The notes under the pieces were generated by a model that searched no databases, was not told the DNA's origin, and was given only the letters and a program-made list of their open reading frames with translations. The translations under genes were made by a program, and so were the position numbers. A stretch of DNA of 64,000 nt from Physcia stellaris (Eukaryota; Ascomycota; Lecanoromycetes; Caliciales; Physciaceae), in the NCBI GenBank assembly GCA_018902385.1, contig JABSSW010000046.1, positions 124,001 to 188,000 on the forward strand. The letters run 5' to 3'. Shown piece after piece: positions 52,329 through 63,206 of the stretch (position 1 is its first letter; each line of letters starts with the position of its first letter).

Positions 52329-52556
52329 TCATCTCCTGGAGCCATAAGCCCTCTTCGCCTCCTCTCCCACGTTGGCAGGTGGGTGGGCAAGGGGATTGAG
52401 GGGCGTACGAGGGCTCTCTCTAGGCGTCTCGTTCAGCCATCGCTGCATGGCGTAGCTCATAGTGGGTGGGGAGGGCGGGCGTTGGGGCTCAGAGGATGTG
52501 TTGGTTGGTTTGTCGTCGGGGGCTTTGTCGTCAGACGAAGATTTCTTTGATGGCAT
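52329..52556 (-). CDS. Small conserved-looking protein, 75 aa
   Basis: The minus-strand ATG at 52556 starts MPSKKSSSDDKAPDDKP and runs through a Pro-rich stretch (PQRPPSPPTMSYAMQRWLNE) to AKRAYGSRR at a stop at 52329. The upstream 190 bases (minus strand) are strongly pyrimidine-rich, as in fungal leaders. Ser/Pro/Lys-rich, probably disordered with one short helix (MSYAMQRWLNE). The family was not recognised. Confidence 0.45.
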   Translation of the reverse strand: MPSKKSSSDDKAPDDKPTNTSSEPQRPPSPPTMSYAMQRWLNETPRESPRTPLNPLAHPPANVGEEAKRAYGSRR

Positions 52557-52814
52557 GCTGGGCACTGTGAGTCCTAGGTTGAATGAAGGAGTATGAGGGC
52601 TGAGAGTGGGAGATTGGAGTGAGGATTGGAGTTGGGAGTTTGGTTTTGGAATGCTGGAGTTTAATACTGGAGTTGGAATGGGATGTGAGGGTTTGGATCG
52701 AATGGTTTGGAGATTGGGAAGAGAATCGAGGGCTGGCTCCCTTTTATATTCCAGCTCCCGTCATTTCCTCCGAGGTATCGGCTAATGGGAAAGACGTTAC
52801 ACAACACAACTACT

Positions 52815-53010
52815 AGAGGGAGTGGAGACGGGCAATGATCATAAAGGTTTTGGGGCGCTAATGGAGACAGGGGAGCGACTTATCTCCTCTATTCTACTAC
52901 GGAGCCCTGCAAGAGGCTGTGGAGATTGGTAACGAGCATAAAGATTTTGCTGCGCCAATGGAGACAGGGGAGCGAGTTGTCTCTTCTACTTCACTACGGA
53001 GCTTTGAGAG
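52815..53010. repeat. Tandem duplication of about 100 bp
   Basis: ggagacgggcaatgatcataaag (52820, quoted in part) and ggagattggtaacgagcataaag (52920) start two copies sharing atggagacaggggagcga and actacggagc. Confidence 0.85.
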
Positions 53011-54040
53011 CGGCCGGGTTCAGGCTGTTGCACAATCTTCTCGATTAGATAGTGGAGCGGGTCTTTGGAGGAGCAAGAGGTCAGGCACACTCTACGATAT
53101 GGGGTTTAGTCAAGTGATGGGATCTGGCTGGTGACGCTGCAGCAGCATAGCTGTGCAGCGATGATGTCTTGTGCGTTTCCAGATTCCAGACTAGCATTAG
53201 AGGAAGGAAAGCACACTAGGTACTGATCCCGGCAACAAGAGCCGACACTTCCATCATTGTCATTCGTTGTTGCTGGTGTGCAGCTGAAAAGCCGATGGAA
53301 GCTCTCGCAGCATCCCTGATGATGGTTCCGCTAAAGCCAGTCAGGGGTTGCTGGCGGGTCATAATCATGACCAAGCATACGTATTCAGGGGTGTTGGGTC
53401 AGGCTTACAGCTGCTTGTACGCGTGTTGACGTTGGCAGTGGGGAAAGCTCACCTACCTGCGTGTGATAAAGGCCATAAAGCTTTTGGCGGCAGCTGATGT
53501 CAATTGGTGGCGTCGGAGCCTTGATCGAGTCCCAGACACACATCGAATGAAACATAAAGCTTTTGTTGCACCAATGGAGATGCAGAGATTCAGTAACGAT
53601 CGTTGGGGTGAGCAAGCGGTGCGTAAGCTGGCGGGTCATGATATTGATCAAGCATATGAATTCAGGGGTGTTGGGTCAGGCTGACAGCTGCTTGTACGCC
53701 TGTTGAGGTTGGCAGTGGGGAAAGCTCATCTGTCGGCGTGTGATAAGGGTCATAAAGCTTTTGACAACCGATCTCAATTGGTGGCGTCTAAAGCCTTGAC
53801 ATGGTCGTAGTGGGCGGTATCTCGGATGAAGCATAAAGCTTTTGTCGACGGCTCTGGTTGGCGCACAGTATTCAGGCGCATCCTTTGTCGTTATCATGCA
53901 GGTTACCAGAAATAGGTTTTCTTCCCACGCTCTCTCTGGCCGGGACATGGGTAGCCAATCAGACAAAAGCTCTATGCAGGTCTGCAGATCCTCTGTGGAA
54001 GGGAGACGATGCACCAATCAGTCAAAATCTTTATGCATGA
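53011..54040. repeat. 277-bp duplication and CATAAAGCTTTTG motif array
   Basis: attcaggggtgttgggtcag at 53383 and 53660 marks two copies of a segment of about 220 bases with offset 277. Within and around it cataaagcttttg occurs at 53469, 53554, 53751 and 53831, with reversed forms at about 53963 and 54022, and diverged forms in the 52.8 kb duplication. No gene was found here. Confidence 0.75.
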
Positions 54041-54226
54041 TTGCCTCGTCGCCTTCCGCCAACCTCAAAAGTGCCGGGTGACAACTCTTTGGTTCGCGAA
54101 TCCCCACCTGGGCGCTCGGATGCTACTTCATTGCCTACATTCGCAAATTATCTTTACCCTCTACCCTTCTTCTTCTTCTTCTTCTCCTCATCATCACTTC
54201 TGGCTTGTTCGTACAGCTGCATCGCA

Positions 54227-55829
54227 ATGTCGACGTTCTCAAATACCCCAAAGCCACTGTTGCCGTACATCAAGCCTGGCCAGAATACAGGTACGGCTCA
54301 TGGCTCTAGTACCATCATGGCACCTCCCGAGCTTCCGCCCCTCTCAGCAAATACAGCGCCGCAGCCACGACGTAAACCCAAAGCACCGACAAAGACACGA
54401 GAGCAATGGGAGGCCCAACGAACGAATATCCATCAACTCTACATCGTTGAAGACCTCTCCCTTGGGGACGTCATGAAAGCAATGGAGGACAACCACGATT
54501 TTAGGGCCTCGTATGTTGCTGCCTTCCCAGCATGTGTCCCCTAGATAGATGTAGCTCACGTCCATCCAGCAGGATCCAATACGGCTCGAAGCTCAAGGAA
54601 TGGGGGTTCGAGAAGAATATCAAAGAGAAGGATATGCGAGTCATAGCGCGCAAGAAGATTCAACGCCAGAACGAAGTTGGGAGCAAGGCTTCTGTCTTTC
54701 GCCTTCGCAAGCGGCCTGTTCCGGAACAAAGGGTAGAAAGATATATCAAGGATAAGGGAATCGATGAGAATACAGTATTTTCGGATGCTCGTGGGTTGAC
54801 GAAATCCGTGTCCGTATTTGCTGCAGACTGATTCATGTATCTAGCAACACCATCCGATATCAGCTATGACACGCCTCGCTCGATCCCTAGCCCGTCTCCG
54901 GACACTTCCTCTGCGTTAATGCAACATATCGATACCAGGGGGTGGCCGTTCGGGCTAGGTAAGCTCTCGAGGGCTGGAATTGTCATTCATGAAATTCACC
55001 GACTCCTTGATCTTACAGAAGCCCTTTCATTGGGACTTTCGACCTTTCCAGGAACGTACACTTTCGATGAGCGGTTAAGTCACGAGGCTGCCAAGGGTGA
55101 CATGATCCTCTGGCTTGAGTTTACATCACTGCGGCCCATGAGTCCAGAGAAATCTCAAAAAATCCTTCATCACATGTGGACAAAGCTCCGGGGGGCTTCA
55201 CTGACAATGCAATCTATCTATGGATCACTCAACCTCAAGACTGATCTACATGACAAACTCTGGAAATCCCTTTTTGAAACCCTGTGTGCCATTGGAAGCC
55301 ACGGTCAAGGCGATACAATGATCTCACCACGGTCTGTCGGTAGATACGGGTTATGGATGGTCTTGGCCCTTCATGAGATCAACATCTTTACAACTAGATG
55401 TTGGTGCACCGACTGCCAGTATCTCTCCACACTAATTCAATCTAAATTTGATCCGAAGGTGCTGGCATGCATACTGCAAGATGTCGTGTCTATTACCGAA
55501 GACAGAAGTTTAGATTATTTTCTCTATTGTGACTCGCTCATGCAGGTCAAATCCTTTTCAGAGGCTTCCAAGACCTGTTGTGTATCCTCGTTATTGGTTC
55601 GTACCCGATAGCATCAAAGGAGTATATTCGGATGGGGAGGTAACCAGCACCCAGATCAGGAAATTGATCGAGTGGCTGGAGGAGCGAGATGGAATTGCGA
55701 GTTCTCGAGAGGAGGATGAAGCTTTGAAGCGAATAATCTTTTTGGCTAACAATTATGGGAATTTTCTCCGATTACGGGTCTCAGGTGTGGAGCTTGATAT
55801 GCACCAGTGGTGCCCATCAGGTACGAGAT
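54227..55829 (+). CDS. Clr5-domain protein, 3' end uncertain
   Basis: The chosen ATG at 54227 (MSTFSNTPKPLLPY) follows a CT-rich leader with cttcttcttcttctt. The Clr5 domain reads REQWEAQRTNIHQLYIVEDL, then MKAMEDNHDFRAS, a 59- or 62-base intron (GTATGT at 54511 to a CAGCAG acceptor near 54570), then YGSKLKEWGFEKN. An intron at about 54791-54844 removes an in-frame stop. A long third exon to about 55500 is helical and unrecognised, and a last stretch in another frame (VVYPRYWFVPDSIKGVYSDG to 55829) needs a further intron or reflects a frame shift. Clr5-domain proteins are mostly fungal nuclear proteins of poorly known role. Confidence 0.6.
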
Positions 55830-57149
55830 AGAGAACATCCATTTCTAGCATGCACTTATCGATCTCTCGTCCCATCATACTCATCTCAATCGCACTTCTC
55901 GTTCAAATTTCTCTCAATACCTCAAGATGTTGCTCGTTGACCGACAGCAACAATATGGCTCTTGCTCCTTCCCAAATTTTGCGCAGAAGCCGACTGTCAC
56001 TATGAAAGAATAGAGATGAAGGAGCCCGCTATTCCCAACTCAGCACCCTTCTATTATACCCAATACACAAAACGCCAAAAGTAAGCAGCACCTTGCAAGC
56101 CAATCAGGAGGCCATGCCAGGCGCGCGCAAAGTAGCAGAAGGCGTTATCAGCTCTTTAATCTCAAAACACTCAATCAACGACTGTCCCGCAACTCGACAC
56201 TCGTCCATCCTTCACATGATTGCACTCTACTACTCAGTATCCAATTTCGCGGGAGTTGGGGACCCGTGGCTGATTCCGAATTGCGTTACTGGTGGTTCCC
56301 ATCGAGACTGGCATCGATCACCATCAACACCAATCCGTGTCGAGCAGGATCATAACCACAAGCGATACTGTCTTCTTCAAATCAGCATTCATTCTACCTA
56401 TCTCCATCTAGATCCCCTGGACACTTAGGCGGCGCTGTAACGCCGAGGAGCGATTGTGATGGAGATGGGATATAGCAGGAAGAGTGATTTGGGTCAATCT
56501 AGCCTTTGAGGCTGTTGCTCTTTTGATATCTGCGGAGTTTCGGTGGATACTTGTGCTGATTAATCGTCTACTCCCAATTTGTCGATTCAGATGATCAACG
56601 CCTTCGCTAAGAAGAATGAAAAGTCTGGCGATCTCCAGATCCATGGATCGGCGCTCGCAGAAAATCCATCCTGGCCCAAGCTGCTCGTCGGCGGCGAGTG
56701 GAACAAAAGCCCCTCTGCATACCCCGACCAAAGCTAGATCCATCCCTCAACCTCCACCCAATCTATTTCTCCCTGCCTAATGATCACGAACAGCCTCCGC
56801 AGGAAAGGTGCTGTCAGGGTCCAGGGCAGTTGTATGAACCGGCTGATTGGGACTAATTCATGGAGACTCGCGCCATTTTGGCCGATATCTTATCTTATGC
56901 TTGGAGACGACGGGATGCGTGGTTGATGTGGTGATGCTATGGTGGATGAGGATGGATGAGGATGGTTGTTCCACTCCTTCTCCCTCGAATCCCACCAACA
57001 TCAATTGTCTTACTTATCCCCAACCCCAACTCCCACACCAACAGCGCTCGTACCTCCCTCCACTGTTCAAATAAATTCTACAAACTCCCTCCCCGTCTAG
57101 ACACAACCCTCCTAGCGTCCGCCCCCTCAAACTTTCCTGCCTCCTCTCG
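55830..57149. other. Intergenic, nothing recognised
   Basis: There are scattered frames (for example 56093-56428) without domains. Slightly pyrimidine-rich DNA lies at 56970-57140 before the short frame at 57150. Confidence 0.4.
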
Positions 57150-57269
57150 ATGGCTCTCTACCCGGCTACAGTTCCATCGTATCATCCCCGGCACAGCACC
57201 GATACTGTCATCAAGAGGTACGACGATTTACCCGCCCCGGTGACAGAAGCCCAAAATCTCGTTCCCTAG
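57150..57269 (+). CDS. Possible 39-aa protein
   Basis: An ATG in context TCGATGG after a long pyrimidine-rich leader starts MALYPATVPSYHPRHSTDTV and ends TEAQNLVP at 57269. It is too short to judge. The strong leader and protein-like composition are the only support. Confidence 0.3.
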   Translation: MALYPATVPSYHPRHSTDTVIKRYDDLPAPVTEAQNLVP

Positions 57270-57601
57270 CCATCCCCCAGATCACTGCCTGGACGCCCTC
57301 TTACTAGAGCTTTCATGAGGGAAGATATAGATATCGGGCGGGCTTCTGGAGATTGGGTGCTAAAGGAGGTGGGATTGTTGGTGCTTTGCGTTGGAAGCGG
57401 TGGGGAGATGGAGGATGGGAGATGGGATGAGAGGTGTGGATGGGTGGAGGTAGTAGAGGCCGGATTAAGTGGGGGCGGTGGAGGAGGAGGGCAGTAGGTA
57501 GAAGTGCTTTCTGGAACGGGAGCTAGGTACCTAGGTGGAGGTGATGTCGTAGATTGGTGAGCTTGAAGCGGGTGTGAGAAGGTGAGTAGAAAGTGAGGCA
57601 T
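57266..57601 (-). CDS. Pro/Ser-rich frame, 111 aa, doubtful
   Basis: The minus-strand ATG at 57601 (MPHFLLTFSHPLQAHQ) leads through seven prolines and a Ser/Thr/Pro-rich text to SLMKALVRGRPGSDLG. The composition reflects G/A-rich DNA on the plus strand and may be chance, though the last 25 residues look protein-like. Confidence 0.25.
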   Translation of the reverse strand: MPHFLLTFSHPLQAHQSTTSPPPRYLAPVPESTSTYCPPPPPPPLNPASTTSTHPHLSSHLPSSISPPLPTQSTNNPTSFSTQSPEARPISISSLMKALVRGRPGSDLGDG

Positions 57602-58572
57602 CTGGTTATCAGGGAATGAAGGGGGGAAGGAACGAGGAAGAGACGGGAAATGAGAAATTGAAGCTTGAAATTCGAGGGTTTAGAAGATGTGAGATGGGAA
57701 AAGAAAAGATGTAAGATTTTTACTTCTTCGCGAGTTATAGAAGGATATCTACAGATTGAGAGATGACACATTGAGATGAAATGGAGACGCTTCAAGGTTG
57801 TTTACTCCTAGAAAAAGGACGGTATTTCGAAATCCTATACCCAACCATCCTCATCTAAATGAAAAGCAACGACAATTTTATTCCACCTTACCATCTCCCA
57901 ATATCTCCCCTCCTCTCTCCACCCCACCAACCCCCCAGTCTCTTCCCCCCCTCCGCCCCCTCCCACCTTTATCTCCCCCTCACTCACTCCCCCATCCCGA
58001 ATTCCGCATATCTCAACCCACACCACCATCCTCTTGTATCCCCCTCTGACCTCGTGCAAATTCCACCTCTCACGCATCACCACTTGGCTGGCAACCAGTC
58101 GTGTACCCATCCATCATTGGCACAAAAGCTTTGAATACATTTCAGATCCCGTCCCAAGTCGGGTAATCACAGATCGGTCGAGGGATATCTCACGATAGAT
58201 TAGCACCAGGCTAAGGGAGTTTAAAAAAGAGCTGGGAAGCTCTCAAGTACCTCGGGTTGGAGGCACATGTGTTCGGAGGATCTAAGACTTACCCGGCCAT
58301 TTGCATCTCGGATTCGTCGTTAAATGTAGCTGAAGTACTACGGCAGTGTGTAGGAGAGTAGACGGTCCTGTTTTTGGTGGTTGTTGGCCAAGAAGGAGAA
58401 GGAGAAGGGGAGCGTCGGGTTTATTGGATGGACGGTGTGACTTCCGCTGGGAGTTTGCAAAAGACCTTCGAGTAAGGTGCGGCTGTGATGATCGGATTTG
58501 CGTCCTTGGGTTCATTTAGGATGGTGTTGTTAGGGGTATGGAATACGTGATATGGTGCAGCTCCGAAATAGC
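57602..58572. other. Intergenic, C/T-rich on plus strand
   Basis: 57880-58080 is very pyrimidine-rich (ctcccccatcccg, cctccgccccctccc) and gives Pro/Ser-rich frames that I do not accept as genes. Confidence 0.4.
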
Positions 58573-58990
58573 TCAATGCTGGTACACATCAGAGAGTGGG
58601 TGTATCTTCGGCGATGGCTTCGAAAGGACAATTATGACAGAAAGTTTGTATACCTCCACCTACTGTGGATTAGTAATCCGTTGTTGATTGTAGAATTTGC
58701 TTACCTCAATCCCAACATGCTCTCCTCGATATTCCGGTGCAAGTACGGAGGTGTCAGCTTCTGACCTGTCGCTGGAGTTGCCCCCTAAGAAGACCGAGGG
58801 CTTTCGGTCGAAGATTGTGGGGACATCTAGTATCAGCTTACTCGCCAGAGAAAGTGAAGTGAATTGCGGGTGGGACTGGGGTTTACCACTTCTAAGGGCC
58901 ATTGCACCAACATAAGGCGAACTTGGTTGCCTTGCAGCTGCCTTGCGGCGAAGATCATGAAACTCAACGATAAGTAGCAACACTTGCGCG
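58573..58990 (-). CDS. Possible small membrane protein, 5' end not found
   Basis: Minus-strand exons 58887 to about 58990, 58705-58826 and 58573-58659 join in frame with introns of 45 and 60 bases, the latter with GCTGATACTAG at its end. The first exon reads RIAFFAQVLLLIVEFHDLRR, a probable transmembrane helix followed by basic residues. Then come MALRSDVPTIFDRKPSVFLG, VLAPEYRGEHVGIE, and the end VYKLSVIIVLSKPSPKIHPL. No ATG exon was identified upstream. The family was not recognised. Confidence 0.35.
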
Positions 58991-59429
58991 AAGAATGCGA
59001 TCCTGCAGTTACCTTAGATGAACGCCCGTTGTCACCTACCTGATTTAACGGTGTTGAGTTTGGAAGCTCAGCAGACAGTGGATGATAGAGAACAGGATTC
59101 TCAAGATAGATAAAGGGGCGAACCATTGAACATGAAAGGGCCGGCTTTCGCTGTTCGACATTTCAAATCCAGCTGATAAACTTGTGTGAAAAGGCCTGGA
59201 TGATCGAGTAAACGAGGTTATCGTCAAGACACAGTTTCACCCCTTTCTTGCGTCAAATTGAACGCTCTTTTGCTTACTAAGCCATGCGTTGCTAGTGAGG
59301 TTCATTTCATGCATCTACCGTCGTATCGTGAAGCATCGGCTACAAGCAATGCAATCGCCATCATTCTCATCAATATTGCACAAGCGATAACCGCAAGCCT
59401 GCTCGCGAGCTTGTCGTAGCGATACTCAC
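58991..59429. other. No recognised gene
   Basis: May contain the missing 5' exon of the preceding minus-strand model. Otherwise it is the 3' flank of the kelch gene. Confidence 0.35.
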
Positions 59430-61068
59430 CTACTTGATCCGCACAATCCACCCTTCTCCCTCTACCTCTCCCTTCGCGTTCTTCCCTCCCCACAACACGA
59501 CCCCGTTCCCATCGATACCTGCAGCACCGAACCATCCCCGCGGACCAGGGTGGCTCTTCCCTCCACCTTGACCCGTCTCCATCTTACCGGCTTCTTTCTT
59601 TTCGGGGGCCTCGTCTTGCCCACTCTCGACCACTTCTTCCACATCAGCCACTATGGTGACCTCTGCCCACGTGCCTTCACCTGTGGCTATACCGAGCGAT
59701 GAACGTGTCGCATCTTTGATGCCGGAGGCAGTGGCAGCTTGTGCGGGAGTCTGATATGACCAGACATCACTCCAGTAAAGCGGCTCTTCCGACGCAGGGC
59801 CTTCGCTTGTCTCTTTGGAAGGAGATGATGAAGACGCAAGTCGTTCGCCAAGAAAGTAAAGAAGGTATTCGCGGCCATTACCGGTGGTCACAGGTACCAG
59901 ACCTGCACCTTTTCGTGGTCTTGGCCCTGGCGCTAGTGGATTGCTTGGGAAGGGCAACGTAGTCCAGTCTCCTTTCTTCTCCGCCTCCGATTTCTCTTGG
60001 CCACCAAACATGGGCTGTAGATTAGCATTGGGATCTGCTTCAGCACCTGAAGCTTTGCTATCGTAGAAGACCGTTTTGGGCAACGGTAAGTAAAGCATTT
60101 CGCTGCCGACGTCTGATGATGAGGTTATGGTGTAGAGTCGGTTATGAGTAAGCGCTATACTGGGTGCCGAGGAAAAAGTAATAGAAGAAGGAAGAGAAGG
60201 AAGCTCGGTCCAGGTGCTGGTGAGAACATTGAACGACCAAGCGTCCTTTAGAGCTTCATTTGAAGATGAGGAAGACAGTCCAGAGCACAGTATAATTGTT
60301 CCGTGAGGCTCCTTGGGCGTCATTGATTTGCCAAGAAGGGAAGGGACTTTGGCGAGGGTGTTTTGTATTGATTCCTTGTACGTGGATGCTGGGGTGTCTG
60401 GAGAGTTGCTGGGTAGTGGATGCTCACTGCTTACGCAGCCGTGTTGAAATCTTCCCACAGGATATGGCGTGCCTGACGCAGGGTCGATGAAGCTCCAGTG
60501 TAGTGTCTCGGTATCGAATATCCATAGTCTTCCCTTCTCTTCAATAACGTTCCCATCTTCTCCCTTGCCACCAAAAAGATAGATCTGCTGCCCTGAACCT
60601 ACCGCTGTATGCCCTGCCCTTGCAGTAGGGACCTCTCCGTCACTGCCCTCCTCCTCTTTTCCATCCGCTAACTTTGTAATGCTACCTCCCAATGCGGGGA
60701 CGACCTTGTATTCCGCGGCACCTTCCACGCTGCCCTTCGATTTACTCTTTGCTGGCAGTTGTACGATGTGCATGTCACTACCTGCCAAGCCTCCTCCGCT
60801 GTCGTAGCCACCCCATATGTAGCCTTTGCCATTGATTATGGTGAGAGTGTGGTGTGAACGTGGTAAGAAGGCGGGAGAGGAGATGGAGTTGAAGGTTGCG
60901 GAGAGGGGTTGTGTCTTCTGTGCAAGGCCTAGAATGGTCAGCATTCCTCCATTTATCAAACAATGATCTGTGAGTAGGCATGGATATACCGTAAGCGGCA
61001 ACAGCGCCAGTCTCGAGTGTGGTCGAGACAACCTGCTCCGCTGCTATGAGGGTTGCTGGATCGGCCAT
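59430..61068 (-). CDS. Kelch-repeat protein, 525 aa
   Basis: The first exon 60990-61068 (MADPATLIAAEQVVSTTLET, then GAVAAYG) joins in phase 1 through a 61-base intron (GTATAT to TTCTAG) to exon 59430-60928. The protein contains several kelch-type blades: SHHTLTIINGKGYIWGGYD, TARAGHTAVGSGQQIYLFGG, LWIFDTETLHWSFIDP, FQHGCVS, WSFNVLTSTWTELPSLPSS, and a last GWFGAAGIDGNGVVLWGGKN. Such beta-propellers bind other proteins. Fungal relatives of this length are cytosolic scaffold-like proteins, but the partner is unknown. A Glu/Lys-rich insertion lies near residues 455-485. Confidence 0.85.
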
Positions 61069-61347
61069 GGCGATAACGGATACACCACGGAGGCAGTACG
61101 AGATTGAGTATTAGGAGTAGTCACAAATTAACCAGGCCAGTGAGGTCTTAAATGAACAATGGGGCGACTTGATGACGTTGTTGACGCAAAGATTCACGCG
61201 AGACGCTCCCCACGACACGACGTCCGTTTAGGGCTGTCTTAGGGTTACATAAGGGGTAGGTGCTCCGAAGAACAAAATCTCACTCGGCCATGAATTTCAC
61301 CGCAATTAATTTGAGTGAGCATACAAAAATTCAGTTATGATTGTTCC
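61069..61347. other. Intergenic between two minus-strand genes
   Basis: This is the 5' flank of the kelch gene and the 3' flank of the next gene. Nothing else was recognised. Confidence 0.4.
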
Positions 61348-62226
61348 TCACTCCTCAACGGTAAAACCGACCAGATTACTTGCAGCAAGAACGACAATCG
61401 GCGTGTCCAAGCTCCCCAGCTCAGCCCACGGAGGTTTCTTCTCATGTTTTAGTTCCTGCATTCGTTATTAGCAGAGACTCCCATTGGGTTACCAGATCTG
61501 GTTGATAGATGCTGACCTCAAGATTTGCAAGCTTCCACCATCTGAGCCAACTTCCTCGAAAATTGACACAATACTCCACTCCTTCCTCTAATTTTACCCC
61601 TGTCCCCGAGTACACCAACTTGGCTTCCACTTGTACACTTTCGCCAACAGCCAGACTAGCGAAACCATGTTCTCGAACAATGGGCACTTCACTGCCCACT
61701 TCGCTATCAAACGGCGGGCATGACGTATCATGATCATCGTCTAGTTCCTCCATTTCGCCGTCGGCAGTGCGGCGCAGTATAAGCCAGGGATAGAGATCAT
61801 TGTCGTGCAAAGTGGTAAGGCACGTGTCCTTCAAGTCAAAGGTGATGGGTTTGTTATCGGGATTTCCACTGGTGTTCGCGTGGTGTGTAATTGTTGATAT
61901 GATGGAAAAGGGCTTGCTGAGAGACATCGTAGTGGGCGCCTGGATGTTGACTGATAGGTGCGGACTATTGGCACTATTTCATGCAAGAGTATCAGCACTC
62001 ACTGAGCTTGGCGGTTCCAGGAGGAGCAAGGTACTTAAGAAGAGGGTAAGAACACTTACTGTTGTGAAGGGTCGTAGAATTTGGGAAGATTGAGTCGTGC
62101 TCGCTCTCTCTTCGCTGGCATAATTACTTTGGCGGCTTTACCCGAAGGATCTCGCAAGTTGTGGCGGGCTTCTTCTTCATTGAGCTGTGCGTCCATAACG
62201 CTTCGGTATTTGAACGTCGCTGACAT
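61348..62226 (-). CDS. Unknown protein of about 243 aa, three exons
   Basis: Exons (minus) 62060-62226, 61517-61973 and 61348-61455 join in frame. The start MSATFKYRSVMDAQLNEEEA is followed by a basic stretch (AKRERARLNLPKFYDPS), then TFDLKDTCLTTLHDNDLYPW, an acidic loop (MEELDDDHD), a strand-rich region (SLAVGESVQVEAKLVYSGTG, FRGSWLRWWKLANLE) and the end TPIVVLAASNLVGFTVEE. Two acceptors nine bases apart (GAAATAG and CCAATAG, both in frame) could start exon 2 at 61973 or 61964, giving 243 or 240 aa. The family was not recognised. The fold looks beta-rich. Confidence 0.7.
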
Positions 62227-63033
62227 TGTCGTGTGTGCTTCGATGAATGGAGTCTCGATCCTTGTACAGAGAGGTCCTGGGGTTTCCGGTCTGATTATGG
62301 TCAGTAATCACAATTGGCAGAGATTATTACACATTCACTTTTTAAGAAGATGACACGTTGAGGTGTCACTGGTTTATGCAGCTGCTACGTCATAAGGAAG
62401 CCTTCCTTCAACAGGTCAGGTAATCAGACGAGAATCAATCTGTTTCCTGTCAAAGGGGTCAGGATCGATTGCTGAGCCTCCCATGCATCACACGCGGCAC
62501 GGTTGTGGCAGGTAAAAGCTTAGTAATCCCGCACTCCAGTTAGAAGGCAGCACACATGATCTGTTTGACAGCCTAGTCAGCTTTCCTTGCAACAACTTGT
62601 GCGAATGGATCCAATGTTGCAATGGCCCCCAATTTAGTCATCAACTGCCAACACAAACCCCATGTCCGGTACGGTCACAACAACCCGCGGCGCCCCGGCC
62701 CTTTGCTTTTACAAATTACCGAGTACCGAGTCCAGTACATGAAACAAGAGATCGTTTCGAAGTTGCCTTTGCCTCACACGAGATGCTTCCGACAAAAAGG
62801 ACATGATTGGCCCCTCGGGTCCACACGAGCCGCAGTCCGTTATGGATGCGGATGATGGGAATCCTTCAACCACACACTGGACAAATGATTGAAATGAAGT
62901 CATACCATCCACAATGCTGACTGAAGTTTCACGCGCATTTGTTGAAACGTCACATCCGTTGAACAAAGCATAGCCATGATTATCGATGCTTGGTGCTTAC
63001 AATAAGATTGAAAATATGGTCATACTAGCAGAC
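62227..63033. other. Intergenic, nothing recognised
   Basis: There are frames of 70-85 codons on both strands without support. Confidence 0.4.
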
Positions 63034-63206
63034 ATATATAAAAGGTCAGTACCTGAAGGCACAATATTCTCAGCCCAGAGTCTCTACATTCTAGCATATC
63101 ACGAAATTTTTTGTCAAGATCATATTCAATTAGATTGCTTTTCGCCTTCTAGCATCATACGATAAACATTTCATTCGTCGCATCCAGCTTGAACATCATT
63201 AGTACC
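63034..63206 (+). promoter_or_regulatory. TATA-containing promoter of the metalloprotease gene
   Basis: catatataaaag at about 63033-63043 lies about 165 bases before the ATG at 63207, followed by a T/C-rich leader. Confidence 0.55.

Noticed and set aside
57797-58136. Pro/Ser-rich plus-strand frames
   Set aside because: They follow from an extreme pyrimidine-rich stretch and show no other coding sign.
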